A stretch of DNA of 64,000 nucleotides from Arsenophonus nilaparvatae (GCF_000757905.1 NZ_JRLH01000002.1), one strand, 5' to 3'; counted from the first letter of the stretch, positions 8,865 to 18,442 are shown. Notes: generated by a model from the letters alone, not told the origin. Program-made: numbers and translations.

Positions 8865-9953
8865 TTACAATCCAGGCAATTTAAACTTGGCTGGACGATT
8901 AGCTTTAATAAAGCGATTTAGATCAACGGAATTACCTTTGAATAACAGATTAACATTGGCGGGTATACCAATATTAAATTGATAAGGAAGTTCACCATTT
9001 AATTCAAGTTTCTGGCCTGCATTTTTAATACCACTAAATAAAATCTTACCTTTAGCATCAAGAACTTCTAACCAGCACTCCCCTTTAAAGTTCATCACAA
9101 CTCCATCACCAGATTCTATATTAGCAGCATCAGTATCCGCAGAAGCCTCTGCTGTTCTATCTCGTTCTGGATTACTATTATTATTCATACTGCCTGGCAA
9201 TGGCACTGTTTTTACTTCTGCTGGATTTACTGACTCGATATTAGCATTTATATCACTATTTTTTGGTGTTTCAGAAGTTAATGGCGTTTTAGGCGCCGGT
9301 GATACGACATTATTAGCTATCGATGAGGTTACCGGCTGTACATTAGTTTCTGTCGACGATGTATTTAAATTATTTTGTTCAGTCTCTGCTACTTCACCAG
9401 GAGTAGAAGAAGCTGGATCTGCTGGCATTTGAGCAGTATTCGAGCGATTCTGTTCAGCCATCGTGGCAATTTCTTGTTTTTGTACTTTATAACCCTGCCA
9501 CCACCAAATACCTACCATAGCAATACAAATAATGATAATTAGCCAGGTAAATTTCATTAACCAGCCTTCGCGTTTTTTACGGGTTTTTCCTAGAGAATAA
9601 CTCTGCATAGGAGAAACTACAGCTGCTTTTGCTGGTGTATGTTTATCCAATAATTCAAGAATTTCTTTTTCTGGAATTTTCACTAATTTTGCATAAGAAC
9701 GAATGTAACCACGCAAGAAAGTAGGATCAACATTATGGGAATTGCTGTCTTCTTCTATCTCACGTACTGTGCACACTTTTAAGCAAAGTCGCTCGGCAAC
9801 GATTTCTCGGGAAAGACCAAGCGTTTCCCGTGCCTGTAATAAACGTTGGCCAACGGTGATTTCTGTTTTTTCTGTTTTAGGTTTGCTATTCATTCGCGGA
9901 AATATTGGTCTTTTTTGAGTTTTAACATCATGAAGGCTTTTAAAAAACTTCAT
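8865..9953 (-). CDS. rodZ: cell-shape protein RodZ
   Basis: RodZ links the MreB cytoskeleton to the elongasome across the inner membrane. The N-terminal Cro/XRE-type helix-turn-helix is visible (QRLLQARETLGLSREIVAER onward), followed by a basic juxtamembrane stretch KTRKKREGW, one membrane helix near residues 130-150, a low-complexity Ser/Thr/Asn/Pro linker and a C-terminal periplasmic domain starting at VVMNFKGECWLEV. The start is uncertain: ATG at 9953 gives 362 residues, while ATG at 9893 (MNSKPKTEK) looks more like E. coli (337). Neither has a strong ribosome site. Confidence 0.92.
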   Translation of the reverse strand: MKFFKSLHDVKTQKRPIFPRMNSKPKTEKTEITVGQRLLQARETLGLSREIVAERLCLKVCTVREIEEDSNSHNVDPTFLRGYIRSYAKLVKIPEKEILELLDKHTPAKAAVVSPMQSYSLGKTRKKREGWLMKFTWLIIIICIAMVGIWWWQGYKVQKQEIATMAEQNRSNTAQMPADPASSTPGEVAETEQNNLNTSSTETNVQPVTSSIANNVVSPAPKTPLTSETPKNSDINANIESVNPAEVKTVPLPGSMNNNSNPERDRTAEASADTDAANIESGDGVVMNFKGECWLEVLDAKGKILFSGIKNAGQKLELNGELPYQFNIGIPANVNLLFKGNSVDLNRFIKANRPAKFKLPGL

Positions 9954-9992
9954 CTATAAGTTAATAAAAAACCTTCATACCGATAATATTTC

Positions 9993-10412
9993 TTATTTTA
10001 CTTTTGAAATATTTTGACAATTCAGCCCACTACGTTCTTCCTCTTTCCTCAATTTAATTATCTCCTCAGATATGTTTTCAGAGCATAAAAAGTCTAAATA
10101 ATAATATCGCATACTTGTATTATTGATTGCTGATGAACGAATTGCCACTTTAAAATATTTTAATGCTAAATCTGGTTGCTTTTGCTGACGCATAATGACC
10201 GCCATGCCTAAATTTGCTATCCCATTTTTTGGCTCTGCCAGCATTATCTTCTTAAAATGATAAGATGCTGCTGGATAATTCCCTGCTGATAAATAAGCAA
10301 TGCCTAGCTGTGTCCGTGTCACAATCGCAATATCAAGGTCTTTATTAATACTAGTACATCCTATTAATAAACCCACTAACAATAGAATATTAATGATAGA
10401 TATCCTTATCAT
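9993..10412 (-). CDS. short PilF/PilW-like TPR lipoprotein
   Basis: The 139-residue protein has a lipoprotein signal (LLIGC, Cys 19) and then two TPR-like units: RTQLGIAYLSAGNYPAASYH and the following NGIANLGMAVIMRQQKQPDL. In Yersinia and Proteus a type IV pilus stability protein PilF/PilW (about 250 residues) lies at this place between rlmN and rodZ; E. coli lacks it. The family resemblance is in the first half; here the reading frame stops soon after the second TPR, so about 100 residues are missing. It may be a trimmed but expressed protein or a decaying gene. Assignment rests on position, lipobox and TPR pattern. Confidence 0.65.
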   Translation of the reverse strand: MIRISIINILLLVGLLIGCTSINKDLDIAIVTRTQLGIAYLSAGNYPAASYHFKKIMLAEPKNGIANLGMAVIMRQQKQPDLALKYFKVAIRSSAINNTSMRYYYLDFLCSENISEEIIKLRKEEERSGLNCQNISKVK

Positions 10413-10489
10413 ATCACTCTCGTTTGTTTATATAGCTGGTAATAAAAGGAATTATGATATCTAATTCCCTTTATTTACATAATTAATAT

Positions 10490-11659
10490 TCAGACTGCTT
10501 TTACTATAATTGGTTCACCAACAAGCTGTTTTTTCAATGTTCGTTTTGTTCGATCAATAACATCACCCGCTAATTGACCACAGGCCGCATCAATATCATC
10601 ACCACGTGTTTTACGCACAATAGTAGTATAACCATATTTCATCAATACTTTTGCAAAACGATCAATACGACTATTAGAACTACGGCTGTATGGTGCACCA
10701 GGAAATGGGTTCCAAGGAATTAAATTAATTTTGCTAGGCGTATGCTTAAGACATTCAGCGAGCTGATGAGCATGTTCAATACTATCATTCACACCATTTA
10801 GCATCACATACTCAACGGTAACACGTCCCTGATTTGCATTAGATTTAGTGAGATAACGCCGAACACTAGCCAGGAAGGTTTCAATATTGTATTTTTTATT
10901 AATAGGTACAATCTGGTCACGAATTTCATCAGTCGGAGCATGCAAGGAAATTGCCAAAGCAACATCGATCATATCACCCAATTTATCAAGCGCAGGCACA
11001 ACACCAGACGTCGATAAAGTCACCCGTCGTTTTGACAATCCAAAGCCAAAATCATCCATCATAATTTCCATTGCTGGAATAACATTGTTTAGATTTAATA
11101 GGGGCTCTCCCATTCCCATCATCACAACATTGGTAATTGGCCGCCGGCCACTAGATTTTAAAGAGCCGATGACTTTAGCAGCCCGCCACACCTGGCCTAT
11201 GATTTCTGCAACGCGTAAGTTACGATTGAAACCTTGTTGAGCGGTTGAACAAAACTTACATTCAAGGGCACAGCCAACTTGAGAAGAGACACAAAGTGTC
11301 GCTCGATCATCTTCAGGAATATAGACTGTTTCGACTTGTTGCTCACCTACCGTGATTGCCCATTTGATAGTGCCATCAGCAGAGCGCTGCTCTTGCGCAA
11401 TTTCAGGCGCCCGAATTTCTGCAACTGCTTTTAATTTAGTCCGCAACACCTTATTGATATCAGTCATCAAATCAAAATCATCATAACAGTGGTGATAAAT
11501 CCATTTCATTACCTGATCGGCTCGAAATGGTTTTTCACCCATGTCACTAAAAAATTGCCGCATCTGTTTACGATCCATATCTAACAAATTAATTTTTGTT
11601 GATTTGGTAACAGGAGAAAAAGAGGGCACACACTGCGCTGTTGTTTTAGATTGAAACAT
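10490..11659 (-). CDS. rlmN: 23S rRNA/tRNA adenine-C2 methyltransferase RlmN
   Basis: RlmN is a radical-SAM enzyme that methylates C2 of A2503 in 23S rRNA and A37 of some tRNAs. The radical-SAM cysteine motif is seen in CALECKFCSTAQQGFNRN (CxxxCxxC) and the conserved MMGMGEPLLN and ISLHAPTDEIRDQI blocks follow. The C-terminal TRGDDIDAACGQLAG contains the catalytic cysteine. Length 389 (E. coli 384). The N-terminus is less conserved, as expected. It needs an Fe-S cluster supplied by the isc genes. Confidence 0.96.
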   Translation of the reverse strand: MFQSKTTAQCVPSFSPVTKSTKINLLDMDRKQMRQFFSDMGEKPFRADQVMKWIYHHCYDDFDLMTDINKVLRTKLKAVAEIRAPEIAQEQRSADGTIKWAITVGEQQVETVYIPEDDRATLCVSSQVGCALECKFCSTAQQGFNRNLRVAEIIGQVWRAAKVIGSLKSSGRRPITNVVMMGMGEPLLNLNNVIPAMEIMMDDFGFGLSKRRVTLSTSGVVPALDKLGDMIDVALAISLHAPTDEIRDQIVPINKKYNIETFLASVRRYLTKSNANQGRVTVEYVMLNGVNDSIEHAHQLAECLKHTPSKINLIPWNPFPGAPYSRSSNSRIDRFAKVLMKYGYTTIVRKTRGDDIDAACGQLAGDVIDRTKRTLKKQLVGEPIIVKAV

Positions 11660-11846
11660 TTTTATTGCCTCGTTATTACACTTTTCGGCGAAAACTGTAG
11701 ATTTTTAATAATTAACTATATTTATTGGCATTAAATCTTATTTTAATAGCTTTATATGCCATAACCTTGTCAATAAATCACTTAACAAGGCATGGTATTT
11801 TACAAACTTTATTAATATTTTGCTAATAATATCCTATTTCTGTTTG

Positions 11847-12272
11847 TTAACGCGGACAAATTTCGTCATCAGTAAAGAAAAAAGCAATTTCTCGCTCTGC
11901 TGACACGACAGAATCTGAACCATGGACTGCATTTTCGGTAAAACTATCAGCATAATCAGCACGTAATGTCCCAGGCAATGCCTTAGCAGGATCCGTTGCG
12001 CCCATCAAATCACGATAGCGCTGTATAGCATCGTCACTGGCTAAAACTTGCAACATTATGGGGCCTGAGGTCATAAACTCGACTAATCCAGCAAAAAAAG
12101 GCTTACCTTTATGCTCAGCATAAAATCCAGCTGCCTGTTCTTCGCTTAAATGCACCATTTTAGCAGCGATAATTTCGAATCCAGTTTGCTCAAACCGGCC
12201 ATAAATCGCACCAATAGCATTTTTCTTAACTGCATTTGGCTTAATAATGGAAAACGTGCGTTGTATTGTCAT
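11847..12272 (-). CDS. ndk: nucleoside diphosphate kinase
   Basis: Ndk transfers the gamma-phosphate between nucleoside triphosphates and diphosphates through a phosphohistidine. The catalytic block NAVHGSDS places His at residue 117, the family position; the start TIQRTFSIIKPNAVKK is typical. Length 141 (E. coli 143). The gene has its own upstream gap and is separated from rlmN by about 190 bases that contain an imperfect inverted repeat around 11755-11804. Confidence 0.97.
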   Translation of the reverse strand: MTIQRTFSIIKPNAVKKNAIGAIYGRFEQTGFEIIAAKMVHLSEEQAAGFYAEHKGKPFFAGLVEFMTSGPIMLQVLASDDAIQRYRDLMGATDPAKALPGTLRADYADSFTENAVHGSDSVVSAEREIAFFFTDDEICPR

Positions 12273-12605
12273 TAGAAATCCTCTTAGCTGTTATTTTTCA
12301 TCAGGATATTTTTGCCTTGCATCCATTCTGCCCGCCAAGAAAAAGATTTATCATCATTTTATTAAGGCAAAATAGCTAGCTATTATAAATATTGGCAATT
12401 CAATTGCCCACTTAACGATAAATTTTGTTAATTTTTTTTATACAATTTTTTTATTTCTTTAGCTTAAATCACATTTTTATAAAACTTAAAACACCAGACA
12501 TGATCACAAACAATAATCTGCTCAATTCTCTTTAGGATTTAGGCATAAACAAATTTAAAGATAAAAAAAGCGGGGTATAAATAAGGGAATAATGGGTGAC
12601 ATAAT
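12273..12605. other. gap between sseB remnant and ndk
   Basis: About 330 AT-rich bases without a coding frame. E. coli genes that stand between ndk and sseB, such as sseA and pbpC, are absent. It must contain the ndk promoter, but I cannot point to one safely. Confidence 0.4.
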
Positions 12606-13040
12606 TTAACAATTTTTAACAGCAATGGTGCTGCGCAACCAGCCCCCTATTTTACGTTGATAAAACGGCTGCGTATGGCGCACAATAAAATGATCGATAC
12701 CTGTACTATTCGGTTGCAAAAAATAAAAATCAACTGACTGATTAGCTTCCAGATAATCAAGCGCCATGCTTCCTAACTGTGGAATTAATAGTTGCCCTTC
12801 TTTTTCATAGCCAATATTAATTTCTAAAGCAATAAGCATAACCGACGCTTCTACTACAGTATCATCCTCCGCTTGCAGTAAAAAAGCACGGCGTATGATT
12901 TTATGCTGTTGGAAAAATTGACATAGCACATTGATTAATTGTTGCGGCATAGTTTCAGGTATGCGCAATTTAATGACACTACCGCCTGGCACTGTAATGG
13001 TAGTCATCAGCGCGGTTTGATTGATTTTATCAGCTGCCAT
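12606..13040 (-). CDS. sseB: SseB C-terminal-domain-only protein
   Basis: The 144-residue protein aligns only with the C-terminal half of E. coli SseB (258 residues): PQQLINVLCQFFQQHKIIRRAF corresponds to the segment around residue 155 and the end GIDHFIVRHTQPFYQRKIGGWL to the conserved C-terminus. The N-terminal SseB domain is absent; instead there is a short start MAADKINQTALMTT. A GAAAGAAGC stretch precedes the ATG. SseB has been tied to serine sensitivity and its biochemical role is unclear. Neighbour pepB confirms the locus. It could be a functional single-domain protein or a remnant; the intact frame argues for the former. Confidence 0.75.
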   Translation of the reverse strand: MAADKINQTALMTTITVPGGSVIKLRIPETMPQQLINVLCQFFQQHKIIRRAFLLQAEDDTVVEASVMLIALEINIGYEKEGQLLIPQLGSMALDYLEANQSVDFYFLQPNSTGIDHFIVRHTQPFYQRKIGGWLRSTIAVKNC

Positions 13041-13132
13041 TTTAGCTTCTTTCCTAACGAATACTCTTTTGCTAACTAATTATTTACCCGGGAAAATAAT
13101 ATTTCTGGGTAAATAATCATACCAAATAACCG

Positions 13133-14428
13133 CTATTTTGCTTTTTTTAGCAATAGACTAGCAATCGTCCTGACGCCAATGCCAGTCGCACCTTCCGCCC
13201 ATAAATTCACAGCAGATTTACGATAAGCCGCCGAACAATCGATATGTAACCACCCTTTATGATAATTTTCAACAAAATGAGATAAGAAAGCAGCAGCGGT
13301 GCTGGCGCCCGCAGTATGAGAAGGTGATGCAATATTATTGAGATCAGCAAATCCAGAAGGTAATTGGCGGCGATGAAATTCAGCTAAAGGTAATCGCCAA
13401 AAGAGTTCATTCTCCATTTCTGCTGCTGACATCAATTCAGCCACCAATTTGTCATCAAAACTCAATACCGATTGATAATCGTTACCTACCGCGATTTTGG
13501 CAGCGCCAGTTAACGTAGCAGCATCAATAATTAATGCTGGTTTTTCTTTGCAAGCATCGATCAATCCATCTGCTAAAACCAGTCTTCCTTCCGCATCGGT
13601 ATTCATAATTTCAACAGATTTGCCGTTACGGTAGCGAATAATATCACCTAATTTAAAGGCATTACCACTAACCATATTATCGGCAATGCAGAGGAAAAGT
13701 TTTACTCGTTGTTTTAAACCTCGGCTTATTGCTAAGGCTAACGCTCCAGTTAGCATAGCTGCTCCACCCATATCGGCTTTCATTGAATTCATTGATGAAG
13801 ATGGCTTTATGCTATAACCACCAGAATCAAACGTAATTCCCTTTCCTACTAAACAAGCAAATACCGGTGCTTTTAAATTGCCAGTTGGATTATAATCCAG
13901 CACTAGTAATGCGGGTGGACGGCTTGAGCCACGTCCTACAGTATAAATTCCACTATATTTCTGTTTGGCTAACTCTTCACCCTGAATGATACGGTAGTTA
14001 ATATTATCTTTTACTGTTTCACATAATAAATCAGCGCTACGCTGAGCCAGCTGTTCAGGCGATAATTCTTCAGCCGGTGCGTTAATAATATCTCGTACCC
14101 AATCAATAATTCGGATGCGATACTGTAGCTCTTTTTTTTCATTTTCAGATAAATTTGGCCATTCAATCGAACGCGCTCCCTTAGGTGCTCTGAAACCTTG
14201 CCAAAATGCCCAACTTTTTTCCAAGTCCCAGTCATCACCTGCTAACAGCACATGATGAATGCCTTGACTGTCCAATCTACGACCAGCACTCTGGATAGCA
14301 CACAGTTTTGCTTGTGGCTTCAGATGAATGACTATCCCTTGTTCACTAGAACTGATTAATGCATTCTTTCCCCAACAAGGCGCCGCTGCTTGATAAGATA
14401 GCGAGACTTGCATGATCTGCTTTTCCAT
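13133..14428 (-). CDS. pepB: peptidase B (M17 leucyl aminopeptidase family)
   Basis: PepB is a cytoplasmic metal-dependent aminopeptidase of family M17. Length 431 is close to E. coli (427). The metal and catalytic regions are intact: LVGKGITFDSGGYSIKPS, DMGGAAMLTGALA, and the signature NTDAEGRLVLADGL. The N-terminal domain carries WAFWQGFRAPKGAR as in PepB. It lies downstream of the isc operon after a strong terminator, the same order (iscX, pepB, sseB) as in E. coli. Confidence 0.95.
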   Translation of the reverse strand: MEKQIMQVSLSYQAAAPCWGKNALISSSEQGIVIHLKPQAKLCAIQSAGRRLDSQGIHHVLLAGDDWDLEKSWAFWQGFRAPKGARSIEWPNLSENEKKELQYRIRIIDWVRDIINAPAEELSPEQLAQRSADLLCETVKDNINYRIIQGEELAKQKYSGIYTVGRGSSRPPALLVLDYNPTGNLKAPVFACLVGKGITFDSGGYSIKPSSSMNSMKADMGGAAMLTGALALAISRGLKQRVKLFLCIADNMVSGNAFKLGDIIRYRNGKSVEIMNTDAEGRLVLADGLIDACKEKPALIIDAATLTGAAKIAVGNDYQSVLSFDDKLVAELMSAAEMENELFWRLPLAEFHRRQLPSGFADLNNIASPSHTAGASTAAAFLSHFVENYHKGWLHIDCSAAYRKSAVNLWAEGATGIGVRTIASLLLKKAK

Positions 14429-14542
14429 TCCCTCTTCCCACCTTAGTTTGTCATATTGTGTTTATGGAATAATTGATAAATATAAGATATTAATCATAAA
14501 GGTTATCATGAGTTAATACATTGCACGATGAGTGATAGCAAT

Positions 14543-14567
14543 AAAAAAGCTGGCAATTCCCAGCTTT
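14543..14567 (-). terminator. terminator of the isc operon
   Basis: Minus-strand stem AAAGCTGG / CCAGCTTT followed by TTTATTG, directly after iscX. It separates the isc operon from pepB. Confidence 0.8.
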
Positions 14568-14595
14568 ATATGTAATTGATTGCTTCAATTAGTCA

Positions 14596-14796
14596 TTATT
14601 GATACTCATCAAGCCATATTAATAGAATGGCTTCTAGGATCTTTTCATTTGAAGCTTGCGGATTGTCATTAAAATCGTCTAATTGGCAAATCCATTGATG
14701 CATATCGGTAAAACGAACCGTTTGCGGATCAATATTAGGATATTTATCATAGAGTGCCTCTGCTATTGCACGGCTATCAGTCCACTTTAAACTCAC
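14596..14796 (-). CDS. iscX: IscX, Fe-S assembly accessory protein
   Basis: IscX is a small acidic protein that binds IscS and modulates cluster assembly. A GTG start at 14796 is preferred: AGGAGG lies five bases upstream and the product is then 66 residues beginning VSLKWTDSR, like E. coli IscX (66, MGLKWTDSR). A TTG at 14811 would overlap the ribosome site. The conserved RFTDMHQWICQLDDF and the acidic C-terminus are present. It is the last gene of the operon. Confidence 0.93.
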   Translation of the reverse strand: MSLKWTDSRAIAEALYDKYPNIDPQTVRFTDMHQWICQLDDFNDNPQASNEKILEAILLIWLDEYQ

Positions 14797-14824
14797 CTTC
14801 CCCTCCTGCAATTAAATATAAGGA

Positions 14825-15160
14825 TCAATGCTCTCTGGCATGATTGATCGTATATCTAGGAATTTCTATTACCAGATCTTCGTTGGTCACAATAGCCTGA
14901 CAACTTAAGCGGCTTTCAGGCTCTAACCCCCATGCTTTATCTAGCATGTCATCCTCTAGCTCAGAACTTTCTTCCAGTGAATCAAAACCTTCACGAACAA
15001 TGCAGTGGCATGTGGTACAAGCACAAGATTTTTCACAAGCATGTTCAATATCAATACCACTACGTAAGGCAGCATTAAGAATTGATTCACCTTTCTCGAC
15101 TTCCACAACCGCCCCTTCAGGGCATAACTCTTTATGCGGTAAAAAAATTATTTTCGGCAT
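14825..15160 (-). CDS. fdx: [2Fe-2S] ferredoxin of the ISC system
   Basis: Fdx supplies electrons for IscU-based cluster assembly. The 111-residue protein has the cluster ligands Cys42, Cys48, Cys51 and Cys87, which gives the adrenodoxin-type spacing CX5CX2CX35C. It begins two bases after the hscA stop codon, so translation is probably coupled to hscA. Confidence 0.96.
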   Translation of the reverse strand: MPKIIFLPHKELCPEGAVVEVEKGESILNAALRSGIDIEHACEKSCACTTCHCIVREGFDSLEESSELEDDMLDKAWGLEPESRLSCQAIVTNEDLVIEIPRYTINHAREH

Positions 15161-15162
15161 TA

Positions 15163-17016
15163 TTATATCTCGTCCACAGAATGACCTGATAATGCCTGAC
15201 GAATAGAGATATCCATACGTCTGGCAGCAAAATCCTGTGTTTGCTTATCCAGTTGTTTAATTGCATTTTCAATCGCAACAGGGGAGGAGCTTTCCTGTGT
15301 GCAGTTAACTAATTTATTTACAGCATTATCAATTGCTGCTTTTTCTTCTTTATTCAATAAATGCGCATCTTGTTTTAATGCAGCCATTAGACTTTCTATT
15401 ACCCGAGCAGCTTCAACTTTCTGCTCAGCAAGACGACGCTCTACCATATCATCTTGAGCATTAGTGATTGAATCAGTGATCATATTGGCAATTTCTTCAT
15501 CGGTTAAACCATATGAAGGTTTAACTTGAATCGAAGAATGAACACCGGTTGACTTTTCTACTGCGCTGACACTCAATAATCCATCTGCATCTATTTGAAA
15601 AACGACCCGAATATGCGCTCCGCCGGCAGCTAGTGGCGGTATTCCACGTAGAGTAAAACGCGCTAACGAACGACAATCATTAACCATTTCACGTTCTCCT
15701 TGGACAATATGAAATGTCATAGCTGTTTGCCCATCTTTGAAGGTAGTAAATTCCTGTGCCTTAGCGATAGGCAGTGTCGTATTGCGTGGGATCACTTTTT
15801 CAACCAGGCCCCCCATGGTTTCTAAGCCAAGCGACAAAGGAGTAACATCCAGTAGCAATATTTCACTATCAGGTTTATTACCAACTAAAATATCTGCCTG
15901 AATAGCCGCACCAATAGCAACAACTTTATCCGGATCAATTGAAGTTAATGGTGTAAGGCCAAAAAATTCTTCAACCATAGAAACCACCAACGGTACACGC
16001 GTCGAACCACCCACCATGACGACCTGCAAAACATCATCGATATCAAGCGCTGCATCTTTCAATGCGCGACGACAGGTTAATAAAGTGCGTTTGATCAATG
16101 GCCAAATTAATGTGTTTAGCTGCTCCCTTGACAAAACCCCTCGCCAACCATTGATTTCAATCTCAGTATGGCTACAATTCGTTAATGCTATTTTAGCCTG
16201 GCTGGCTATATTTAAAATCTGTCGCTGTAGGCGATGATCTTGGCGATCAATAATACCCGCTTGTTGATATATCCAATCCACCAGCAAATGATCAAAATCA
16301 TCACCTCCTAATGCCGTGTCTCCGCCTGTTGCTAATACTTCAAATACGCCACGCTGTAACCTAAGAATGGAAATATCAAAAGTACCACCACCCAAATCAT
16401 AAACAGCAATGATACCCTCTTGTTGTGAATCTAAACCATAGGCAATAGCAGCCGCAGTGGGTTCATTCAATAAACGTAATACCTGTAATCCGGCCAACCG
16501 CGCCGCATCTTTAGTTCCTTGACGTTGCGCATCATCAAAATAAGCAGGCACAGTGATCACTACACCTTCTAATCTACCATTCAATGTTTCTTCTGCCCGC
16601 TGCACCAACGACTTTAATATCTCAGAAGAAACTTGAATAGGATCAACTTGCCCTATAGCTGTCTGGATCAGCGGTAAGCCATTTTTACTTGCTGTCAATT
16701 GGTAGGGTAAATTAGGATAACGTTGCTGGATCTCAGCCAGTGAGCGACCCAATAAACGCTTAGCTGAAATAATGGTATTAGCCGGATCTTGTTCTACTTT
16801 TGCTTGTGCTTGCTTACCTACTGTAATAGCCGTTGGTTGATAACTAACTATTGAGGGTAGCAATTCATATCCTGCTAGATCAGGCAGTGTTTCCGCTTTT
16901 CCGCTGCGAACCGTTGCAATCAACGAATTTGTGGTACCTAAATCAATACCAGCGGCTAAACGGTGCTGATGTGGCATCGACGACATGCCCGGCTCACTAA
17001 TTTGTAATAATGCCAT
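15163..17016 (-). CDS. hscA: Hsp70-family Fe-S chaperone HscA
   Basis: HscA uses ATP to help release the cluster from IscU, together with its J-protein HscB. The ATG at 17016 gives 617 residues starting MALLQISEPG as in E. coli (616); the frame is open further upstream but overlaps hscB and lacks similarity. The Hsp70 signatures are visible: AAGIDLGTTNSL near the N-terminus, VYDLGGGTFDISIL in the middle of the ATPase domain and VVMVGGSTRVPLV later. The substrate-binding domain follows VTPLSLGLETMGG. Ten bases separate it from hscB. Confidence 0.96.
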   Translation of the reverse strand: MALLQISEPGMSSMPHQHRLAAGIDLGTTNSLIATVRSGKAETLPDLAGYELLPSIVSYQPTAITVGKQAQAKVEQDPANTIISAKRLLGRSLAEIQQRYPNLPYQLTASKNGLPLIQTAIGQVDPIQVSSEILKSLVQRAEETLNGRLEGVVITVPAYFDDAQRQGTKDAARLAGLQVLRLLNEPTAAAIAYGLDSQQEGIIAVYDLGGGTFDISILRLQRGVFEVLATGGDTALGGDDFDHLLVDWIYQQAGIIDRQDHRLQRQILNIASQAKIALTNCSHTEIEINGWRGVLSREQLNTLIWPLIKRTLLTCRRALKDAALDIDDVLQVVMVGGSTRVPLVVSMVEEFFGLTPLTSIDPDKVVAIGAAIQADILVGNKPDSEILLLDVTPLSLGLETMGGLVEKVIPRNTTLPIAKAQEFTTFKDGQTAMTFHIVQGEREMVNDCRSLARFTLRGIPPLAAGGAHIRVVFQIDADGLLSVSAVEKSTGVHSSIQVKPSYGLTDEEIANMITDSITNAQDDMVERRLAEQKVEAARVIESLMAALKQDAHLLNKEEKAAIDNAVNKLVNCTQESSSPVAIENAIKQLDKQTQDFAARRMDISIRQALSGHSVDEI

Positions 17017-17026
17017 AAAATTTACT

Positions 17027-17548
17027 CTAAAAACGATTGAATAAGCGCTCTTCCAATTGTTCAACTTGTTGCTGCAACTTATCAAGAAAACGAAGTTTCC
17101 GAACAGTATCAGCTGCATTTATCCACTGTTCACTATTTAGTTGTTTTTCCATTTCCTGTAAGTAGCTTTTTATTGTTTTAACTAAACTAGAGGAAAACAA
17201 GGCTAATGCCTCTTCTGCTTGAACACTGGTTTCGATACACTCCAATTCTTCACGTAGCGCAAGCTGCTCCACCAAAAAAGCCGTATCATGCATAGTATAT
17301 TGCTCATTATTGATATCAATATCATATAAAGTGAGCATATATTCAGCACGTTTCAAAGGGTGTTTTAAGGCTTGATAAGCAGCATTAATTGTCGCAGCCT
17401 GTTGCAGTGCAGATACTTTGTCGCTTTCAGATTGGTTAGCAAAGCGATCAGGATGATACCGGCGCTGTAATTCCTGATAACGGTAAGTTAATTGCTCAAG
17501 ATCAATAGAATATGAAAATGTCAGATCGAAAAGGGTAAAATAATCCAT
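17027..17548 (-). CDS. hscB: J-domain co-chaperone HscB
   Basis: HscB delivers IscU to HscA and stimulates its ATPase. The N-terminal J domain starts MDYFTLFDLTFSYSI and contains the HPD motif in RRYHPDRFANQ; the C-terminal three-helix domain that binds IscU follows. Length 173 (E. coli 171). It lies between iscA and hscA in the standard order. Confidence 0.96.
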   Translation of the reverse strand: MDYFTLFDLTFSYSIDLEQLTYRYQELQRRYHPDRFANQSESDKVSALQQAATINAAYQALKHPLKRAEYMLTLYDIDINNEQYTMHDTAFLVEQLALREELECIETSVQAEEALALFSSSLVKTIKSYLQEMEKQLNSEQWINAADTVRKLRFLDKLQQQVEQLEERLFNRF

Positions 17549-17640
17549 AAATGCTCTAAGTTGAAAATATTAAATAGACGGTTAAAAAATTTATCACGTC
17601 GTCTATTTAGTTTTAGACTTAACAAATAATAAATAAATTC

Positions 17641-17964
17641 TCATACGTTAAAGCTTTCACCGCAGCCACACTCATTTTTGCTGTTAGGATTGTTAAACTT
17701 AAAACCTTCATTAAGACCTTCTTTAACAAAATCCAATTCTGTCCCATTGAGATAAACAATGCTTTTACCATCAACAATAACTTTTACGCCTTTGTCTTCA
17801 AATACTGTATCGTCTTCATTAATGATATCAACAAATTCAAGCACATAAGCCATGCCTGAGCAGCCAGAAGTCCTAACGCCTAAACGTAATCCTTCACCTT
17901 TTCCTCGGTTATGTAAGAAAGTCAGAATACGCTCTGCAGCATTTTCTGTTAGAGAAATTGACAT
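17641..17964 (-). CDS. iscA: A-type Fe-S carrier IscA
   Basis: IscA carries Fe-S clusters or iron to target apoproteins. The ATG at 17964 has GAGAGG upstream and gives 107 residues, the E. coli length; a longer frame from 17982 would add six residues. The three ligand cysteines are at 35 (TSGCSGMAY), 99 and 101 (ECGCGESF). Confidence 0.96.
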   Translation of the reverse strand: MSISLTENAAERILTFLHNRGKGEGLRLGVRTSGCSGMAYVLEFVDIINEDDTVFEDKGVKVIVDGKSIVYLNGTELDFVKEGLNEGFKFNNPNSKNECGCGESFNV

Positions 17965-18055
17965 ACAACACCTCTCAATCAAAACCAGTGCAGGCGGACA
18001 CTATAAACAAAAATAAAATAGCATCACGCCTAAAAGGGATTTTTATATTAATTAA

Positions 18056-18442
18056 TTATTTGCTTTGCCGTTTATTTTTATAGTCTGCAATAGCGGCTTT
18101 AATCGCATCTTCTGCCAAAATAGAACAGTGAATTTTAACCGGAGGCAGCTCTAATTCCTCTGCAATAGCCGTATTTTTGATAGTCTCCGCTTCATCCAAT
18201 GACTTACCTTTCATCCATTCCGTTACCAATGAACTAGAGGCAATGGCCGAACCACAACCATAAGTTTTAAAACGCGCATCTTCGATGATGCCTGCGTCAT
18301 TAACTTTGATCTGAAGCTTCATGACATCACCGCATGCAGGTGCCCCTACCATCCCACTGCCCACCATTGGATCATCATTATCAAACGAACCTACGTTACG
18401 TGGATTTTCATAATGATCAATTACTTTCTCACTATATGCCAT
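18056..18442 (-). CDS. iscU: Fe-S cluster scaffold IscU
   Basis: IscU is the scaffold on which [2Fe-2S] and [4Fe-4S] clusters are built. The 128-residue protein has the E. coli length and its three cluster cysteines at 37, 63 and 106. The HscA recognition motif LPPVK is present (residues 99-103). The gene follows iscS after 24 bases. Confidence 0.97.
   Translation of the reverse strand: MAYSEKVIDHYENPRNVGSFDNDDPMVGSGMVGAPACGDVMKLQIKVNDAGIIEDARFKTYGCGSAIASSSLVTEWMKGKSLDEAETIKNTAIAEELELPPVKIHCSILAEDAIKAAIADYKNKRQSK

Noticed and set aside
10887..11240. A 117-codon open frame opposite rlmN.
   Set aside because: It lies inside a strongly conserved gene and has no signal of its own.
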